Shown: positions 35,782 to 44,988, counted from the first letter of the stretch. The stretch: DNA of 64,000 nucleotides from a bacterium 1XD42-54 (GCA_003612585.1 RAZH01000001.1:620001-684000); one strand, 5' to 3'. Made by a program: numbers and translations. The notes: generated by a model not told the origin, from the sequence alone.

Positions 35782-36630
35782 TTAAACATTTGTCCGGCGG
35801 CTCGCGATATGCTGAATAAAATTGATTGCAAACAGCATCACAAACGACAAGATAAGAAGGACCAGCGCAATTGCCGCAGCGCCTTCGTAGTCCACATTGC
35901 CGGAATTTAGCTTCTGCATAATCACATACGAGACCACCTGCGTCCCGTTTTTCTCACTGTTTCCCGATATGTAAATGACGCTGCCATATTCCCCGATTCC
36001 CCGCGCCAGTGCCAGGCCAAATCCGGTCAGAAGCGCCGGGCGGATTTCCGGAAAGATCACCTTCCAGAAAATAGTAAGCCGGGAGGCACCAAGCATCCCT
36101 GCGGCTTCTTCATAAGTCGCGGGCAACTTTTCCAGTACTGGCTGTATCGCTCTTACAACAAATGGAATCCCGATAAATACCATCGCAATGATAATGCCTG
36201 TCCTGGTATAGGCAATCTCGATTCCAAGCTTCTCAAACGCCCTGCCAATAGCTCCCGTATCGGAATACATTTTTGTCAGTGTAATTCCTGCAACCGCAGT
36301 GGGCAGCGCAAAAGGCAGCTCGATCATACCATCCATCAGACGTTTTCCCGGAAATTCATACCGCACCAGTACCCAAGCGAGAATGGTTCCAAAAATACAG
36401 TTCAGTACTGCCGCCGCCAGCGCACAGCCGATGCTTGTGACAAATGCCTGAACGACGTTCGGCCGCATCATCAGTTCTGCAAATTCCGCGCCGGACAGCC
36501 GGAAGGAGTACGCCAGAACAGATGCCAGCGGAATCAGGATCAGTAGCGATAGCATGGCAACCGTAATTCCCATAGAAAGTCCGAATCCCGGAATAATGGA
36601 TTTACGCTTTTTTATCTGTGCCCGTTTCAA
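35782..36630 (-). CDS. cysT: Sulfate ABC transporter permease CysT
   Basis: 282 residues, six membrane helices. IELPFALPTAVAGITLT and the EAA loop TYEEAAGMLGASRLTIFWKV identify the CysT/CysU type; LARGIGEYGSVIYISGN is the conserved late motif. It starts 12 bases after the binding-protein stop and is coupled to cysW. Confidence 0.92.
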   Translation of the reverse strand: MKRAQIKKRKSIIPGFGLSMGITVAMLSLLILIPLASVLAYSFRLSGAEFAELMMRPNVVQAFVTSIGCALAAAVLNCIFGTILAWVLVRYEFPGKRLMDGMIELPFALPTAVAGITLTKMYSDTGAIGRAFEKLGIEIAYTRTGIIIAMVFIGIPFVVRAIQPVLEKLPATYEEAAGMLGASRLTIFWKVIFPEIRPALLTGFGLALARGIGEYGSVIYISGNSEKNGTQVVSYVIMQKLNSGNVDYEGAAAIALVLLILSFVMLFAINFIQHIASRRTNV

Positions 36631-36642
36631 TGGCGCCGCCTC

Positions 36643-37671
36643 CTATTTTCTGTAAATTTCATCAAAAATCGCATCGTCTGCAAAAAAGTCCTGATATGCC
36701 TGATCCCAGCCTCCGAAATCATCAATCGTACAAAGATTTACAGACAGATCAAACGTATCGGAAAACTCTTTTAAAATTGCCTCATCCGACGGACGGTAGT
36801 AATGCTTTCCGGCCAACCTCTGCGCATCTTCCGTATACAGATAATCCAGATAATCCTTTGCAATTTCCTCCGTGCCATTTTTCTCTGCATTTTCATCCAC
36901 AATTGCTACCGAAGGCTCTGCCAGAATGCTGATACTCGGAGTAATCAGCTCATATTGCTCCGGATATTCTTCCAGCGCCAGAAGCGCCTCGTTTTCCCAT
37001 GCAATCAGGACGTCGCCCTGCCCGTTTTCCACAAACGTCGTCGTCGCGCCCCTCGCCCCAGAATCCATAACCAGCACGTTGTTATAAAGCTTTGCCAGAA
37101 AATCTTTCATCGCAATTTCATCGTCCGCAAACTGCGTTTTTGCATACTGCCATGCAGCAAGAAAGTTCCAGCATGCCCCGCCGGATGATTTCGGATCGGG
37201 GGTAATGATCTCGACACCGTCTTTGATCAGATCCTCCCAGTCATGAATGTCTTTTTCGTTTCCACTACGCACAAGAAACACGATCGTTGACGTATACGGC
37301 GAGCTGTTTTTATCAAATTCTGCCAGCCAGCCTTCCCCAATGAGACCGGCTTTTTCAATCGAAGTAATATCATGCGCCAGAGCCAGCGTTACGACGTCCG
37401 CATCATTACCTTCAATCACAGAACGCGCCTGCGAACCCGAGCCTCCATGCGACTGTACCAACTCAATTTCTTTTCCTGTCTCTTCTTTGTAATGCTCTGC
37501 AAACAGTTCATTATAGGCCGCATAAAATTCCCGCGTCGGGTCATAAGAAACATTCGTAAAAGTAAGTACCCCGTCCTCTTTTTTCCCTCCGCAGCCAACA
37601 ACAGATACCACAAGACATGCAGCCGCCATTGTTAATGCCGTTCTTTTGAACATACTGTTTTTTCTTTTCAT
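36643..37671 (-). CDS. sbp: Sulfate-binding lipoprotein
   Basis: 342 residues. Lipobox VVSVVGCG with Cys near 27. The mature protein follows the sulfate-binding pattern: TNVSYDPTREFYAAYNELF at the start, QSHGGSGSQARSVIEG, DVVTLALAHDI and TPDPKSSGGACWNFLAAW. Thiosulfate is an alternative ligand. It is the first gene of the operon, directly downstream of the two palindromic operators. Confidence 0.93.
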   Translation of the reverse strand: MKRKNSMFKRTALTMAAACLVVSVVGCGGKKEDGVLTFTNVSYDPTREFYAAYNELFAEHYKEETGKEIELVQSHGGSGSQARSVIEGNDADVVTLALAHDITSIEKAGLIGEGWLAEFDKNSSPYTSTIVFLVRSGNEKDIHDWEDLIKDGVEIITPDPKSSGGACWNFLAAWQYAKTQFADDEIAMKDFLAKLYNNVLVMDSGARGATTTFVENGQGDVLIAWENEALLALEEYPEQYELITPSISILAEPSVAIVDENAEKNGTEEIAKDYLDYLYTEDAQRLAGKHYYRPSDEAILKEFSDTFDLSVNLCTIDDFGGWDQAYQDFFADDAIFDEIYRK

Positions 37672-37717
37672 CTTTTCTTTCCCCTTTTTTCTAAACTTGT
37701 AACTATCCCCTTTGTTA

Positions 37718-37733
37718 ATGCAAACGTTTGCAT
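37718..37733. promoter_or_regulatory. LacI-type operator 1 (perfect 16-bp palindrome)
   Basis: ATGCAAACGTTTGCAT is a perfect palindrome with the central CG typical of LacI/GalR operators. It lies 46 bp upstream of the sbp start. Confidence 0.75.
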
Positions 37734-37824
37734 CACATTTCCATCACATTTCCAGATAAATTCAGTCATTTTCGGATTCACATAGATGATATACAAAATT
37801 TTTATCTTTTGTCAATCCGATTTC

Positions 37825-37840
37825 ATGCAAACGTTTGCTT
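37825..37840. promoter_or_regulatory. LacI-type operator 2
   Basis: ATGCAAACGTTTGCTT repeats operator 1 with two changes at the right end. The centres are 107 bp apart, close to ten helical turns, so DNA looping between a dimer of dimers is possible. Confidence 0.7.
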
Positions 37841-38001
37841 ATCAAAAACCATACGCTTTCTGTTGCTTGTTCCGCGGTTCTGCCTTATACTTAAATTGTT
37901 ACAACTACGAAACCATCGACTTATATTTATAGAAGTGTTGCTCTCAGGCACTAGGTCCGTTTCGTTATCAGTCAAACACCCCGGATAAAAAGGAGAATTT
38001 T

Positions 38002-39039
38002 ATGTCGCTAAAAAGAATTGCCGAAATGACAGGCGTATCCCCCTCAACCGTATCAAGGGTTCTGAACAACGTCTCCTCCACCTGCGCCTCCAAAGAAGTA
38101 AGGGATAAAATTTTTGCTGCCGCAAGGGAAATCGGGTATCAGCCAAACCAGAATGCACGGAATTTAAAAAATCCTTCGAAGGTATGCGAACCAGGCCGCC
38201 ATGTCAGCATCGTACTGGCACGGATTAAATCTTTGGATGACGACCCTTTTTTTTATGAACTGTTCCGCAGCCTTGAAATTACCCTGTTTGAAAACCAGAT
38301 GACGATCGACCATATCGTATACGCAGAAGAAACGCTCTCCAAAGACTCCACCGAACATGCGAAGAAAAAGAGGCATATTCTCAGTGATATTGCAAGCTCT
38401 CAGGGAGTCATTATTCTTGGCCGCTGTTCTACACAGCTGCTGACACAGATTTTGTCATTCAACAGCAATGTCGTCGGTATCTGGCGAAACAGTATGAACT
38501 TCCATGTTGACGAAGTCATCTGCGACGGCCAGAAGGCCGCTGAGCTTGCTATGAATCATCTGCTTTTACTTGGACACAGGAAAATTGCGTATATCGGCGA
38601 CTGTTCTTACGAAAGCCGGTACGTCGGCTACTGCAATTCCCTGATCAGTCACAATCTTCCGATTAATTACGACTGGATCAGGCCAACCGACCAGACGGGT
38701 GAATCTGCAGCTTCCGCTTTTTCCGGACTCATCGACGAAGCCGGGGACTTCACGGCAGTGTTCTGCGCAAACGATGTGACTGCCATTCAAGTCCTGAAAA
38801 TATTGAAGAAAAATGCACGAAAAATAAAAAGAAAAGTTTCTGTCATCTCGATTGACGACATTGAAGAAAGTGAAAATACCTCGCCGTTTTTAACGACGAT
38901 TCATATTCCCAGAAAAGAAATGGCCCATATGGCTGTTACCCTGCTTCTGGATCGAATTGCAAAAGGTCATACGGAAACTGTCCGAATTGAATTTCCCTGC
39001 CGCATTGTGAACCGAAGCAGCTGTTATCCGGAAATTTAA
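38002..39039 (+). CDS. LacI-family transcriptional repressor
   Basis: 345 residues. Helix-turn-helix at 1-22 (LKRIAEMTGVSPSTVSRVLN), hinge NQNARNLKNP with YQPNQ before it, then a periplasmic-binding-like sensor domain (about 65-345; VGIWRNS, LGHRKIAYIGD, FTAVFCANDVTA, SVISIDDIEES). It is divergent from the sulfate importer with two matching operators between, so it probably controls that operon and itself. A LacI member paired with sulfate transport is unusual because the family mostly senses sugars. The effector is unknown. Confidence 0.9.
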   Translation: MSLKRIAEMTGVSPSTVSRVLNNVSSTCASKEVRDKIFAAAREIGYQPNQNARNLKNPSKVCEPGRHVSIVLARIKSLDDDPFFYELFRSLEITLFENQMTIDHIVYAEETLSKDSTEHAKKKRHILSDIASSQGVIILGRCSTQLLTQILSFNSNVVGIWRNSMNFHVDEVICDGQKAAELAMNHLLLLGHRKIAYIGDCSYESRYVGYCNSLISHNLPINYDWIRPTDQTGESAASAFSGLIDEAGDFTAVFCANDVTAIQVLKILKKNARKIKRKVSVISIDDIEESENTSPFLTTIHIPRKEMAHMAVTLLLDRIAKGHTETVRIEFPCRIVNRSSCYPEI

Positions 39040-39123
39040 AAAAGAATGCGCAAACGCACATCCTGACGGAGACTTTTTATCATATAGGCGGCGAAGTTTC
39101 TTATTAGATAAAGTATGATAAAA

Positions 39124-39167
39124 AAGCTGCACGCTTTCACGACTCAAAAATCGTGAAGCTGCAGCTT
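39124..39167. terminator. Bidirectional terminator between lacI-type gene and metF
   Basis: AAGCTGCA/TGCAGCTT outer arms and TTTCACGA/TCGTGAA inner arms form a long hairpin, with A-rich left flank and TTCTTTTTT to the right. Confidence 0.75.
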
Positions 39168-39185
39168 CTTTTTTAATATTTTGGA

Positions 39186-40064
39186 TTAAATTCCAGCCTG
39201 TTTCAGAAGATCCGGAACTTTGGATTCCCAGCCTAATGCCATGATATGTACACCCTGGCAGTACGGTTTGCATTCCTTGATAATGCGCGCCGCAATTTCA
39301 ACGCCTGTAATACCAGCTTTTGTCTTTTCCTTATCTGCCTTCAGTTCCTCAATCATCTCATCCGGCACATGAACACCGGCTACATTGTTGTTCATGAACT
39401 TCGCCATTCCAGCTGATTTCGGAATAATGATGCCAACCTGCACCGGCTTGCCGAACTGTTTTGCTTTTTCCATGAATTTGATGAATTTCTCCGGCTCAAA
39501 AACTGCCTGTGTCTGGAAATAATCAGCGCCTGCTGCAACCTTGCGTTCCATCTTTGCAAGCTGTGCATCCACAGAGTCGCTGCACGGGGACACAACTGCA
39601 CCCTTTGCAAATTTCGGCGGCTCACCAACCAGCTCGTTTCCGCCAAGGTCAACGCCTGACTCCAGCTGCTTAATTGTATGAAGCAGGGAAACAGAATCCA
39701 GGTCAAATACCGGTTTTGCCTGCGGATGGTCGCCCATCTTTGTATGGTCTCCGGTCAGACACAGAACGTTGTCAATGCCCAGCATCGCTGCGCTCAGAAG
39801 ATCTGACTGCAGTGCAATACGGTTGCGGTCACGGCAGGTCAGCTGGAAGATCGGGGTCAGTCCCTCATCCTTCAGTGCTTTACACGTTGCCAGAGAACCG
39901 AGACGCATAACGGATGACTGGTTGTCTGTTACGTTCACTGCAGTAATACCGCTCAAATAAGTCTTTGCCTCTTCCAGTATATGCTCAATATGAATTCCTT
40001 TTGGCGGTCCTACTTCTGCAGTAACTACAAATTCACCACGATCAAATAATTCACTAATTTTCAT
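39186..40064 (-). CDS. metF: Methylenetetrahydrofolate reductase, MetF
   Basis: About 292 residues from ATG 40064 with GGAG nine bases before; the frame opens at a TTG at 40079. TIM-barrel MTHFR motifs: FVVTAEVGPPKG, NVTDNQSSVMRLGS, LTCRDRNRIALQSDLL, LCLTGDH and QTQAVFEPEKF. It reduces methylene-THF to methyl-THF at FAD. Acetogen-type enzymes act with MetV, and the two genes upstream encode MetV-type proteins, so this is the methyl-branch type rather than the stand-alone methionine type. Confidence 0.92.
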   Translation of the reverse strand: MKISELFDRGEFVVTAEVGPPKGIHIEHILEEAKTYLSGITAVNVTDNQSSVMRLGSLATCKALKDEGLTPIFQLTCRDRNRIALQSDLLSAAMLGIDNVLCLTGDHTKMGDHPQAKPVFDLDSVSLLHTIKQLESGVDLGGNELVGEPPKFAKGAVVSPCSDSVDAQLAKMERKVAAGADYFQTQAVFEPEKFIKFMEKAKQFGKPVQVGIIIPKSAGMAKFMNNNVAGVHVPDEMIEELKADKEKTKAGITGVEIAARIIKECKPYCQGVHIMALGWESKVPDLLKQAGI

Positions 40065-40103
40065 TGTACATTGCTCCAATCATTTATAAATTTTAACAGC
40101 TTC

Positions 40104-40727
40104 CTATTTGGATACTTCCTCATCTGTTGCGTAATTGCGCACCTGCGTCGGGCATTTCAATACATCCAGGCGGCCCAGCTGTGCCAGCCGTCTGTAAATA
40201 CGCTCCCAGCCGCATTCCATGTTACTGTCCACTTCGCATTTGCCGTCCTTGGAACCGCCGCACTGTCCGTTTACCAGACTCTTGGAGCAGGCAGTAATCG
40301 GGCAGATGCCGCCAGTAAGATTCAGATAACACTCGCCGCACTGTTTGCAGTCATACTCTAACGGTGTAACGCCCTGGAATCCAGGCAGTGGATATGTATC
40401 ACATGCCGCATAAACAGGCTTATCCCCCAGATACTCGGCAATCGTCTGTACGCCAACGCCGCAGGAGAATACCAGTACCGCATCAGCAGCCTCAATCGCA
40501 TCCATATATTTCTGAATGCGCAGCTTCAGATTTTCCGGATTGCAGATGTAATCTTTTGTCATGATACCAGTCACATTTCCGCTGTCAGCCAGTTCCTTCT
40601 GGAATTCTGCTGCTTCTTTTTCCGGGAAATGGACCTCTTTGCATCCATGGCAGTTAATGATAAAAACTTTTTTACCGTCTACCAGTGATACGATCGTTTC
40701 TTTTGATTTCAATTCAGTAATTAACAT
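40104..40727 (-). CDS. metV: MetV-type iron-sulfur/zinc subunit of methylenetetrahydrofolate reductase
   Basis: 207 residues. The N-terminal part (FIINCHGCKEVHF, VLVFSCGVGVQT) and C-terminal Cys-rich region (CKQCGECY, GGICPITACSKSLVNGQCGG, CEVDSNMECGW) define the MTHFR_C/MetV family. MetV passes electrons to the MetF flavin. The MetV half of the adjacent fusion is a close paralogue with the same motif order. It lies one base from that fusion and 39 bases upstream of metF. Confidence 0.88.
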   Translation of the reverse strand: MLITELKSKETIVSLVDGKKVFIINCHGCKEVHFPEKEAAEFQKELADSGNVTGIMTKDYICNPENLKLRIQKYMDAIEAADAVLVFSCGVGVQTIAEYLGDKPVYAACDTYPLPGFQGVTPLEYDCKQCGECYLNLTGGICPITACSKSLVNGQCGGSKDGKCEVDSNMECGWERIYRRLAQLGRLDVLKCPTQVRNYATDEEVSK

Positions 40728-40728
40728 A

Positions 40729-42693
40729 TCACTTCAACTCCCTTACAGCAGCTTTTCCAGCTTTAATCTTGGTTACAATCGGAATCTTGGAGGAACAGAT
40801 GTATTCGCAGCTTCTGCACTCCACACAATCCATGACATTTTTGTCCTTCATGCCCTGCCAGTTCTGCTCATCCGCATATTTCGCGAAATACAACGGCGAA
40901 AGCTCCATCGGGCAGACATCGACGCAGCGTCCGCATTTAATACATGCTACTGGCTCTGTCTGATCTGTCTCAATGGCAATAATTCCATTAGAGCCCTTCA
41001 TCATCGGTACATTTACATCAGAAAGAGCAAATCCCATCATCGGTCCGCCCATCTTGATCAGAACATCATCGTCTGTCACGCCGCCGCAGTAGTCGATCAG
41101 TTCTTTTACGCTTGTACCGATCTTAACAATGAAATTGCCCGGATTCTTAATCTTTTCGCCGGTCACAGTTGCAACACGCTCAATCAGCGGCATGCCCTTC
41201 TGAATTGCATCAGAAATTGCTTTTACTGTACTGATATTGCTTACGATACAACCAACATCTGCCGGCAGCCCTCCGCTCGGCACAACTCTACCGGTCACAC
41301 GCTTGATCAGCGTCTTTTCAGCACCCTGTGGGTATTTTGTTCTTGCAGGGAAAATCTCAATATTATCAATATCTGCAACCTTGGACTGAAGAAGCTCAAT
41401 TGCATCCGGCTTGTTATCCTCGATTACAATCAGCCCTTTTTCAGCGCCAGTCGTCTTCAGAATCGCCTTAAGTCCATAAATGATATCATCTGCAAACGCA
41501 AGAAGCACTCTGTGGTCTGCTGTCAGCATCGGCTCACATTCACAGCCATTCAGAAGAATGGTATCCACCGGCTTTGCAGGTTTCAGCTTGACACACGTCG
41601 GGAATCCGGCGCCGCCCATACCTACAATACCTGCTTCACGGACAATATCAATGATCTCATCTGGCGTAAGATCATCCAGATTTCCCTTCGGCTGTACAGA
41701 CTCATGCAGCACATCTTTTCCGTCCGATTCAATGACAACGGACGTCATCTCACAGCCCCTCGTTCCATGCATACGCGGCTCAATCGCAACAACCGTACCG
41801 CTGACGCTGGAATGAACCGGAGCGCTGATAAAGCCTGCCGCTTCTCCGATCTTCTGTCCGACTTTTACGTAATCGCCAACCTGTACAATGGGATTGGCCG
41901 GAGCCCCCAGATGCTGAGACATCTGAATCACGACAGTCTTCGGTTCCGGGAATCTTGTAAGAGCAATGTGTTCGCTGAACTCTTTCCGCTCTGACGGATG
42001 AACACCGCCATAATAGCCTGCGAATCTTTCTTCACGGATTGCTTTTACATATTCGCTCACAACTTTAACATTTACTTTGGAATAATCGCGTACCTGCACA
42101 GGCTGATGCAAAAACTCTTCCAGACGTCCCTGTTTTTCCAGCTTCTGATAAATCTTCTCCCAGGCACAGTCCTTATTCGGGTCCACTTCACATTTGCCGT
42201 CCTTGGCGCCGCCGCACTGTCCGTTGACAAGACTCTTAGAACAGTCAACGATCGGACAGACACCTCCGGTTATATTCAAATAACATTGTGCACATGCATC
42301 ACAGCTTTTCTTTGTCAGGGCCATACCGTGATGACCCGTATAATTCAGTGTATTACTCGCTGCATATACAGGTTTATTCTCCAGATCTGCAACAGTCTGA
42401 ACACCCAGTCCACAGGAGATTACAAAAACATGTTCCGTGCCTTCCGGAATCATATCCTGCAATTTTTTCTCAGTCTGGACTTTGTTGCACAAAAAATCAA
42501 CCTTTGCACTGCCCGTGATTGTTTTTCCGTTTTCGGCAGCGAGTTTCTCAAATTCGCCACAATCCGGTTCGTCAACGGTCTCAAATTCCTTGAAGCACTT
42601 ATTACAAGCAATTATGAACACATTGTCCTTATCGGCCAGTAGCGACACCAGTTCATCGTTGCTTTTCAGTTTATACTTGGTATAGTTCTCCAA
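40729..42693 (-). CDS. MetV-RnfC2 fusion, electron-input subunit of MTHFR complex
   Basis: About 654 residues from a TTG at 42693, seven bases after AAGGAAGG; the frame runs to 42837 but that extension lacks a ribosome site and homology to the paralogue. About 1-215 is a second MetV domain (FIIACNKCFKEF, VFVISCGLGVQTV, GGVCPIVDCSKSL). About 225-654 is RnfC/NuoF-like: VGMGGAGFPTCVKL, LLNGCECEPML (NADH/FMN part), then two [4Fe-4S] motifs CIKCGRCVDVCP (about 588) and CVECRSCEYIC (about 622). RnfC2 in Acetobacterium-type MTHFR brings in NADH electrons; here it is covalently joined to MetV. No Rnf complex or other Wood-Ljungdahl gene is in view. Confidence 0.88.
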   Translation of the reverse strand: MENYTKYKLKSNDELVSLLADKDNVFIIACNKCFKEFETVDEPDCGEFEKLAAENGKTITGSAKVDFLCNKVQTEKKLQDMIPEGTEHVFVISCGLGVQTVADLENKPVYAASNTLNYTGHHGMALTKKSCDACAQCYLNITGGVCPIVDCSKSLVNGQCGGAKDGKCEVDPNKDCAWEKIYQKLEKQGRLEEFLHQPVQVRDYSKVNVKVVSEYVKAIREERFAGYYGGVHPSERKEFSEHIALTRFPEPKTVVIQMSQHLGAPANPIVQVGDYVKVGQKIGEAAGFISAPVHSSVSGTVVAIEPRMHGTRGCEMTSVVIESDGKDVLHESVQPKGNLDDLTPDEIIDIVREAGIVGMGGAGFPTCVKLKPAKPVDTILLNGCECEPMLTADHRVLLAFADDIIYGLKAILKTTGAEKGLIVIEDNKPDAIELLQSKVADIDNIEIFPARTKYPQGAEKTLIKRVTGRVVPSGGLPADVGCIVSNISTVKAISDAIQKGMPLIERVATVTGEKIKNPGNFIVKIGTSVKELIDYCGGVTDDDVLIKMGGPMMGFALSDVNVPMMKGSNGIIAIETDQTEPVACIKCGRCVDVCPMELSPLYFAKYADEQNWQGMKDKNVMDCVECRSCEYICSSKIPIVTKIKAGKAAVRELK

Positions 42694-42894
42694 TCGCTCA
42701 CCTTCCTTATGAAATTGATCTGCACACCTTTTATTTATCTGCTTTTCTTCTATTTTTTCAGCCTGTGCACTCTGAAAAAAGGAATCATCGGCAAATAAGT
42801 CAGTGGCTAAATACATACACCTCAAAGTATAACACACGATATCTGCGTAATCCAGTCAAAATATCTGTTTTTTGAGCAAAATTCAATCATTTTT

Positions 42895-43707
42895 TTAATT
42901 TCCGAAGAGATATTCCGCGGCCTTTCCAAGAATATCCTGATCTACAATGCCGTGCGTGTTTTCCTCGACCTTATCTCCAAAATAATTGATTGAATTTTCC
43001 AGCAGTCCTCCTACAATCTCATCCAGAAGTGCGTCCTTATCATTTGATTGCCCATTCTCATACTGCTGGCCATTCTCGTACTGCTGGCCGTTTTCGTACT
43101 GCGCCATTCTTTCCTCATAACGTGCCGACGCTTCCTCAAACGTTTCCAGATAGCAGTATATTTCCGGGTTTTCCAGGGCAAATCCGGCTCCGTAAGAAAA
43201 GCTGTACAGGTTTTCATATGCCCCCTGCGGATCCTGTGCGTATTCCGGATAGCACAGATAGTTTGTCCCTTCCCCGTCTATATAATACTGTACATTGGTT
43301 ACCTGTCCTGCTTTTGCCTGTATGGTTTCCTGTACACAGATATTAAATGGCCAGAGCACGAAATCCGGCGTATATACGTTTTCCGAATTGACCAAAACGG
43401 CCTGAATCGTCTTTCCGTCTGACTCTCTTACCAGATCAAAATAGAACTGCGGGCTGACATAGTAATCTACCGTATCGGAATTTACAAGCTGTACATCCAG
43501 CACATACCCTTTGGAAGGCGCGCTCTCATCCAGAGTTCCTTCATATCCTTCGATAGGTGTGCACCTTGCAGTTCCCACGACTTCCCAGCCCTCAATTTCT
43601 TTGCTGGAAGAATCTGAAGCTGCCTGTGCGGTATTCTCCCCTGCTACCATTGTCATCATACCAATCATAAGCATTGCTGCCGCCTGTTTCATTGCTCTGT
43701 TCATCAT
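42895..43707 (-). CDS. Exported protein of unknown function with YENGQQ repeat
   Basis: 270 residues. MKQAAAMLMIGMMTMVAGENTAQAA is a signal peptide (read in parts; cleavage after AQA). The mature domain (about 35-185) is beta-rich and may be immunoglobulin-like (VLDVQLVNSDTVDYYVSP, TNVQYYIDGEG). Three YENGQ(Q/S) hexads follow at about 202-219, then a helical tail. It lies 52 bases downstream of the broken ECF locus. No family is recognised. Confidence 0.75.
   Translation of the reverse strand: MMNRAMKQAAAMLMIGMMTMVAGENTAQAASDSSSKEIEGWEVVGTARCTPIEGYEGTLDESAPSKGYVLDVQLVNSDTVDYYVSPQFYFDLVRESDGKTIQAVLVNSENVYTPDFVLWPFNICVQETIQAKAGQVTNVQYYIDGEGTNYLCYPEYAQDPQGAYENLYSFSYGAGFALENPEIYCYLETFEEASARYEERMAQYENGQQYENGQQYENGQSNDKDALLDEIVGGLLENSINYFGDKVEENTHGIVDQDILGKAAEYLFGN
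43052..43105. repeat. 18-nt tandem repeat, three copies, encoding YENGQQ
   Basis: Three direct 18-base units (43052-43069, 43070-43087, 43088-43105), the last diverged. The unit length keeps frame, so copy changes alter only a linker. Confidence 0.85.
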
Positions 43708-43758
43708 AGCTTTTCTCCTTTTGTTTTTGTATATATGTTTCTGATTTTCCTCTTCCCT

Positions 43759-44520
43759 TTATAATACAGACAAAGAAAGTTCTATCTTCCCGCCCAGGCT
43801 GGTGAATTTTGTCTGATACAGTTCTGCGCTTTCCACATAATTCAGCGTGGAAAGTGCAAGAGCAACAGTATCTCCGGGATACTGGAAATCTGTAAAGCTG
43901 GAAATATAACGATTTACATCTGCCGCAGCATAGATTCCCCTTGACTGTTCATCCCAGCCCAACGCGCTAAAATACGGTTCTCTATTTTCATTGGTTCCCT
44001 GGCACAGACTGTTCATAATAAAAACAAGACTTTCTTCTGTAAAACCTTGTTCCGGAATATTCTTCGGCCCATATGCCAGCACATACAGCAATTCCGCTTT
44101 ATTCAATCCGCCTTCCATAAACTGTGAAAAATCAAGCTCCTGGCTGTTCTCTACGGTGGGCACCGGGAGAGGTGCAGCCTCTGATTCTGTGGTAAGTTCT
44201 GAAACACCCTCTGTTTTTCTCTGATCCCGCTCCTGAAATGTTTCAGATTTCCGGCTATTATGCTCCTTCCACTGCATACCGCCATAAAATGCTCCGCCTG
44301 TCACACAGACCGCGGCTACGATCGCTGTTATCTTCCCTGCTGCAGTTTGTATAAATCCGGTTTTCACGGCTTTTACAGCCGTCTTTTCCGCCACACGCGT
44401 TACGTTTTTCTGCTGTATTGCTCTGCTTTTCTGCCTTTTCCAGGTTTGCAGAATTTTCCCTTCCAACGCCTTTTGACCCGCCGCGGCGCCCGCAAAGGAA
44501 GCCTCCTCATCGGAATGCAC
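43759..44520 (-). CDS. Membrane protein with extracellular domain, remnant tail of an ECF-sigma fusion
   Basis: 253 residues from a GTG at 44520 without a clear ribosome site. About 15-55 is basic and helical (GQKALEGKILQTWKRQKS) and looks like the end of sigma region 4 in another frame. One membrane helix (ITAIVAAVCVTGGAFYGG, about 64-82) leads to an extracellular domain (about 120-253: SQFMEGGLNKAELLYVLAYG, FTDFQYPGDTVALALSTL). In this group sigma-70-like proteins with such a C-terminal membrane tail are familiar. Here the sigma part is out of frame (see 44400-44837), so this frame may or may not be translated. Confidence 0.55.
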   Translation of the reverse strand: MHSDEEASFAGAAAGQKALEGKILQTWKRQKSRAIQQKNVTRVAEKTAVKAVKTGFIQTAAGKITAIVAAVCVTGGAFYGGMQWKEHNSRKSETFQERDQRKTEGVSELTTESEAAPLPVPTVENSQELDFSQFMEGGLNKAELLYVLAYGPKNIPEQGFTEESLVFIMNSLCQGTNENREPYFSALGWDEQSRGIYAAADVNRYISSFTDFQYPGDTVALALSTLNYVESAELYQTKFTSLGGKIELSLSVL

Positions 44521-44837
44521 ATTCTCTGTTCTTCCGAAAGAGAATCTATCAGTTCATGTACCAGTTCCCTCGTTTCCTCTCTCGTATAGGCAGTCTCCGG
44601 CTGATTTTCCAGATTCTCATCTTCCACTTCGTATGTAAATCCTTCCCCGTCTTCATTCACCGTAAGATCGGTAAATAAAACCGGATTTTTCTTTGCCAGC
44701 GCGTTTTTGGCTGTATTTGCAACGATCACGCCCAGCCATTTTTCAAAAGCCTCCGGTTCCTGAAGCTTTTTCAAATTTGTAAATGCTTTCAGATACGCAT
44801 CCTGGAGCACATCTTCTGCGGCCTCTTTATTCTTCAT
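44400..44837 (-). pseudogene. Broken ECF-type sigma factor
   Basis: 145 codons. The start resembles region 2 (MKNKEAAEDVLQDAYLKAFTNL, quoted in part; EAFEKWLGVIVANTAKN), and HELIDSLSEEQRMC is the entry to region 4. The expected region 4 then disappears: the frame turns into Arg/Lys-rich nonsense (PMRRLPLRAPRRVKRR) while the overlapping 43759-44520 frame picks up the last region-4-like residues. The beginning of region 2 is also absent; an in-frame TGA lies 11 codons upstream. A frameshift plus deletions best explain this. Sequencing error could account for the frameshift but not the missing segments. Confidence 0.65.
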
Positions 44838-44856
44838 ATACTGAAGCGCCAGATAG

Positions 44857-44988
44857 TCATTGCTTTTCTGTCATCATTTCCGACTTCCGAACGCCAGCGC
44901 CCGTCAGCGGAAATTCTCTTTCTCCTGCAAAGTAACTCATATCCAACCGAATCAGTCGGACAAACCACTGCATAACTTTGCTTTTCAT
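44857..44988 (-). pseudogene. 43-codon ORF, probable N-terminal remnant of the ECF sigma gene
   Basis: MKSKVMQWFVRLIRLD start behind a strong GAGGTGAT site (spacing four). It ends at 44857, and the same frame continues after the stop into DYLALQYMKNKEAAED, the sigma region 2 sequence. It is therefore probably the original translation start of the sigma gene, cut off by a stop or deletion. Confidence 0.5.

Noticed and set aside
40561-42642. Long plus-strand ORFs (such as 40561-41994) over metV and metV-rnfC2
   Set aside because: Shadows of strongly conserved minus-strand iron-sulfur protein genes.
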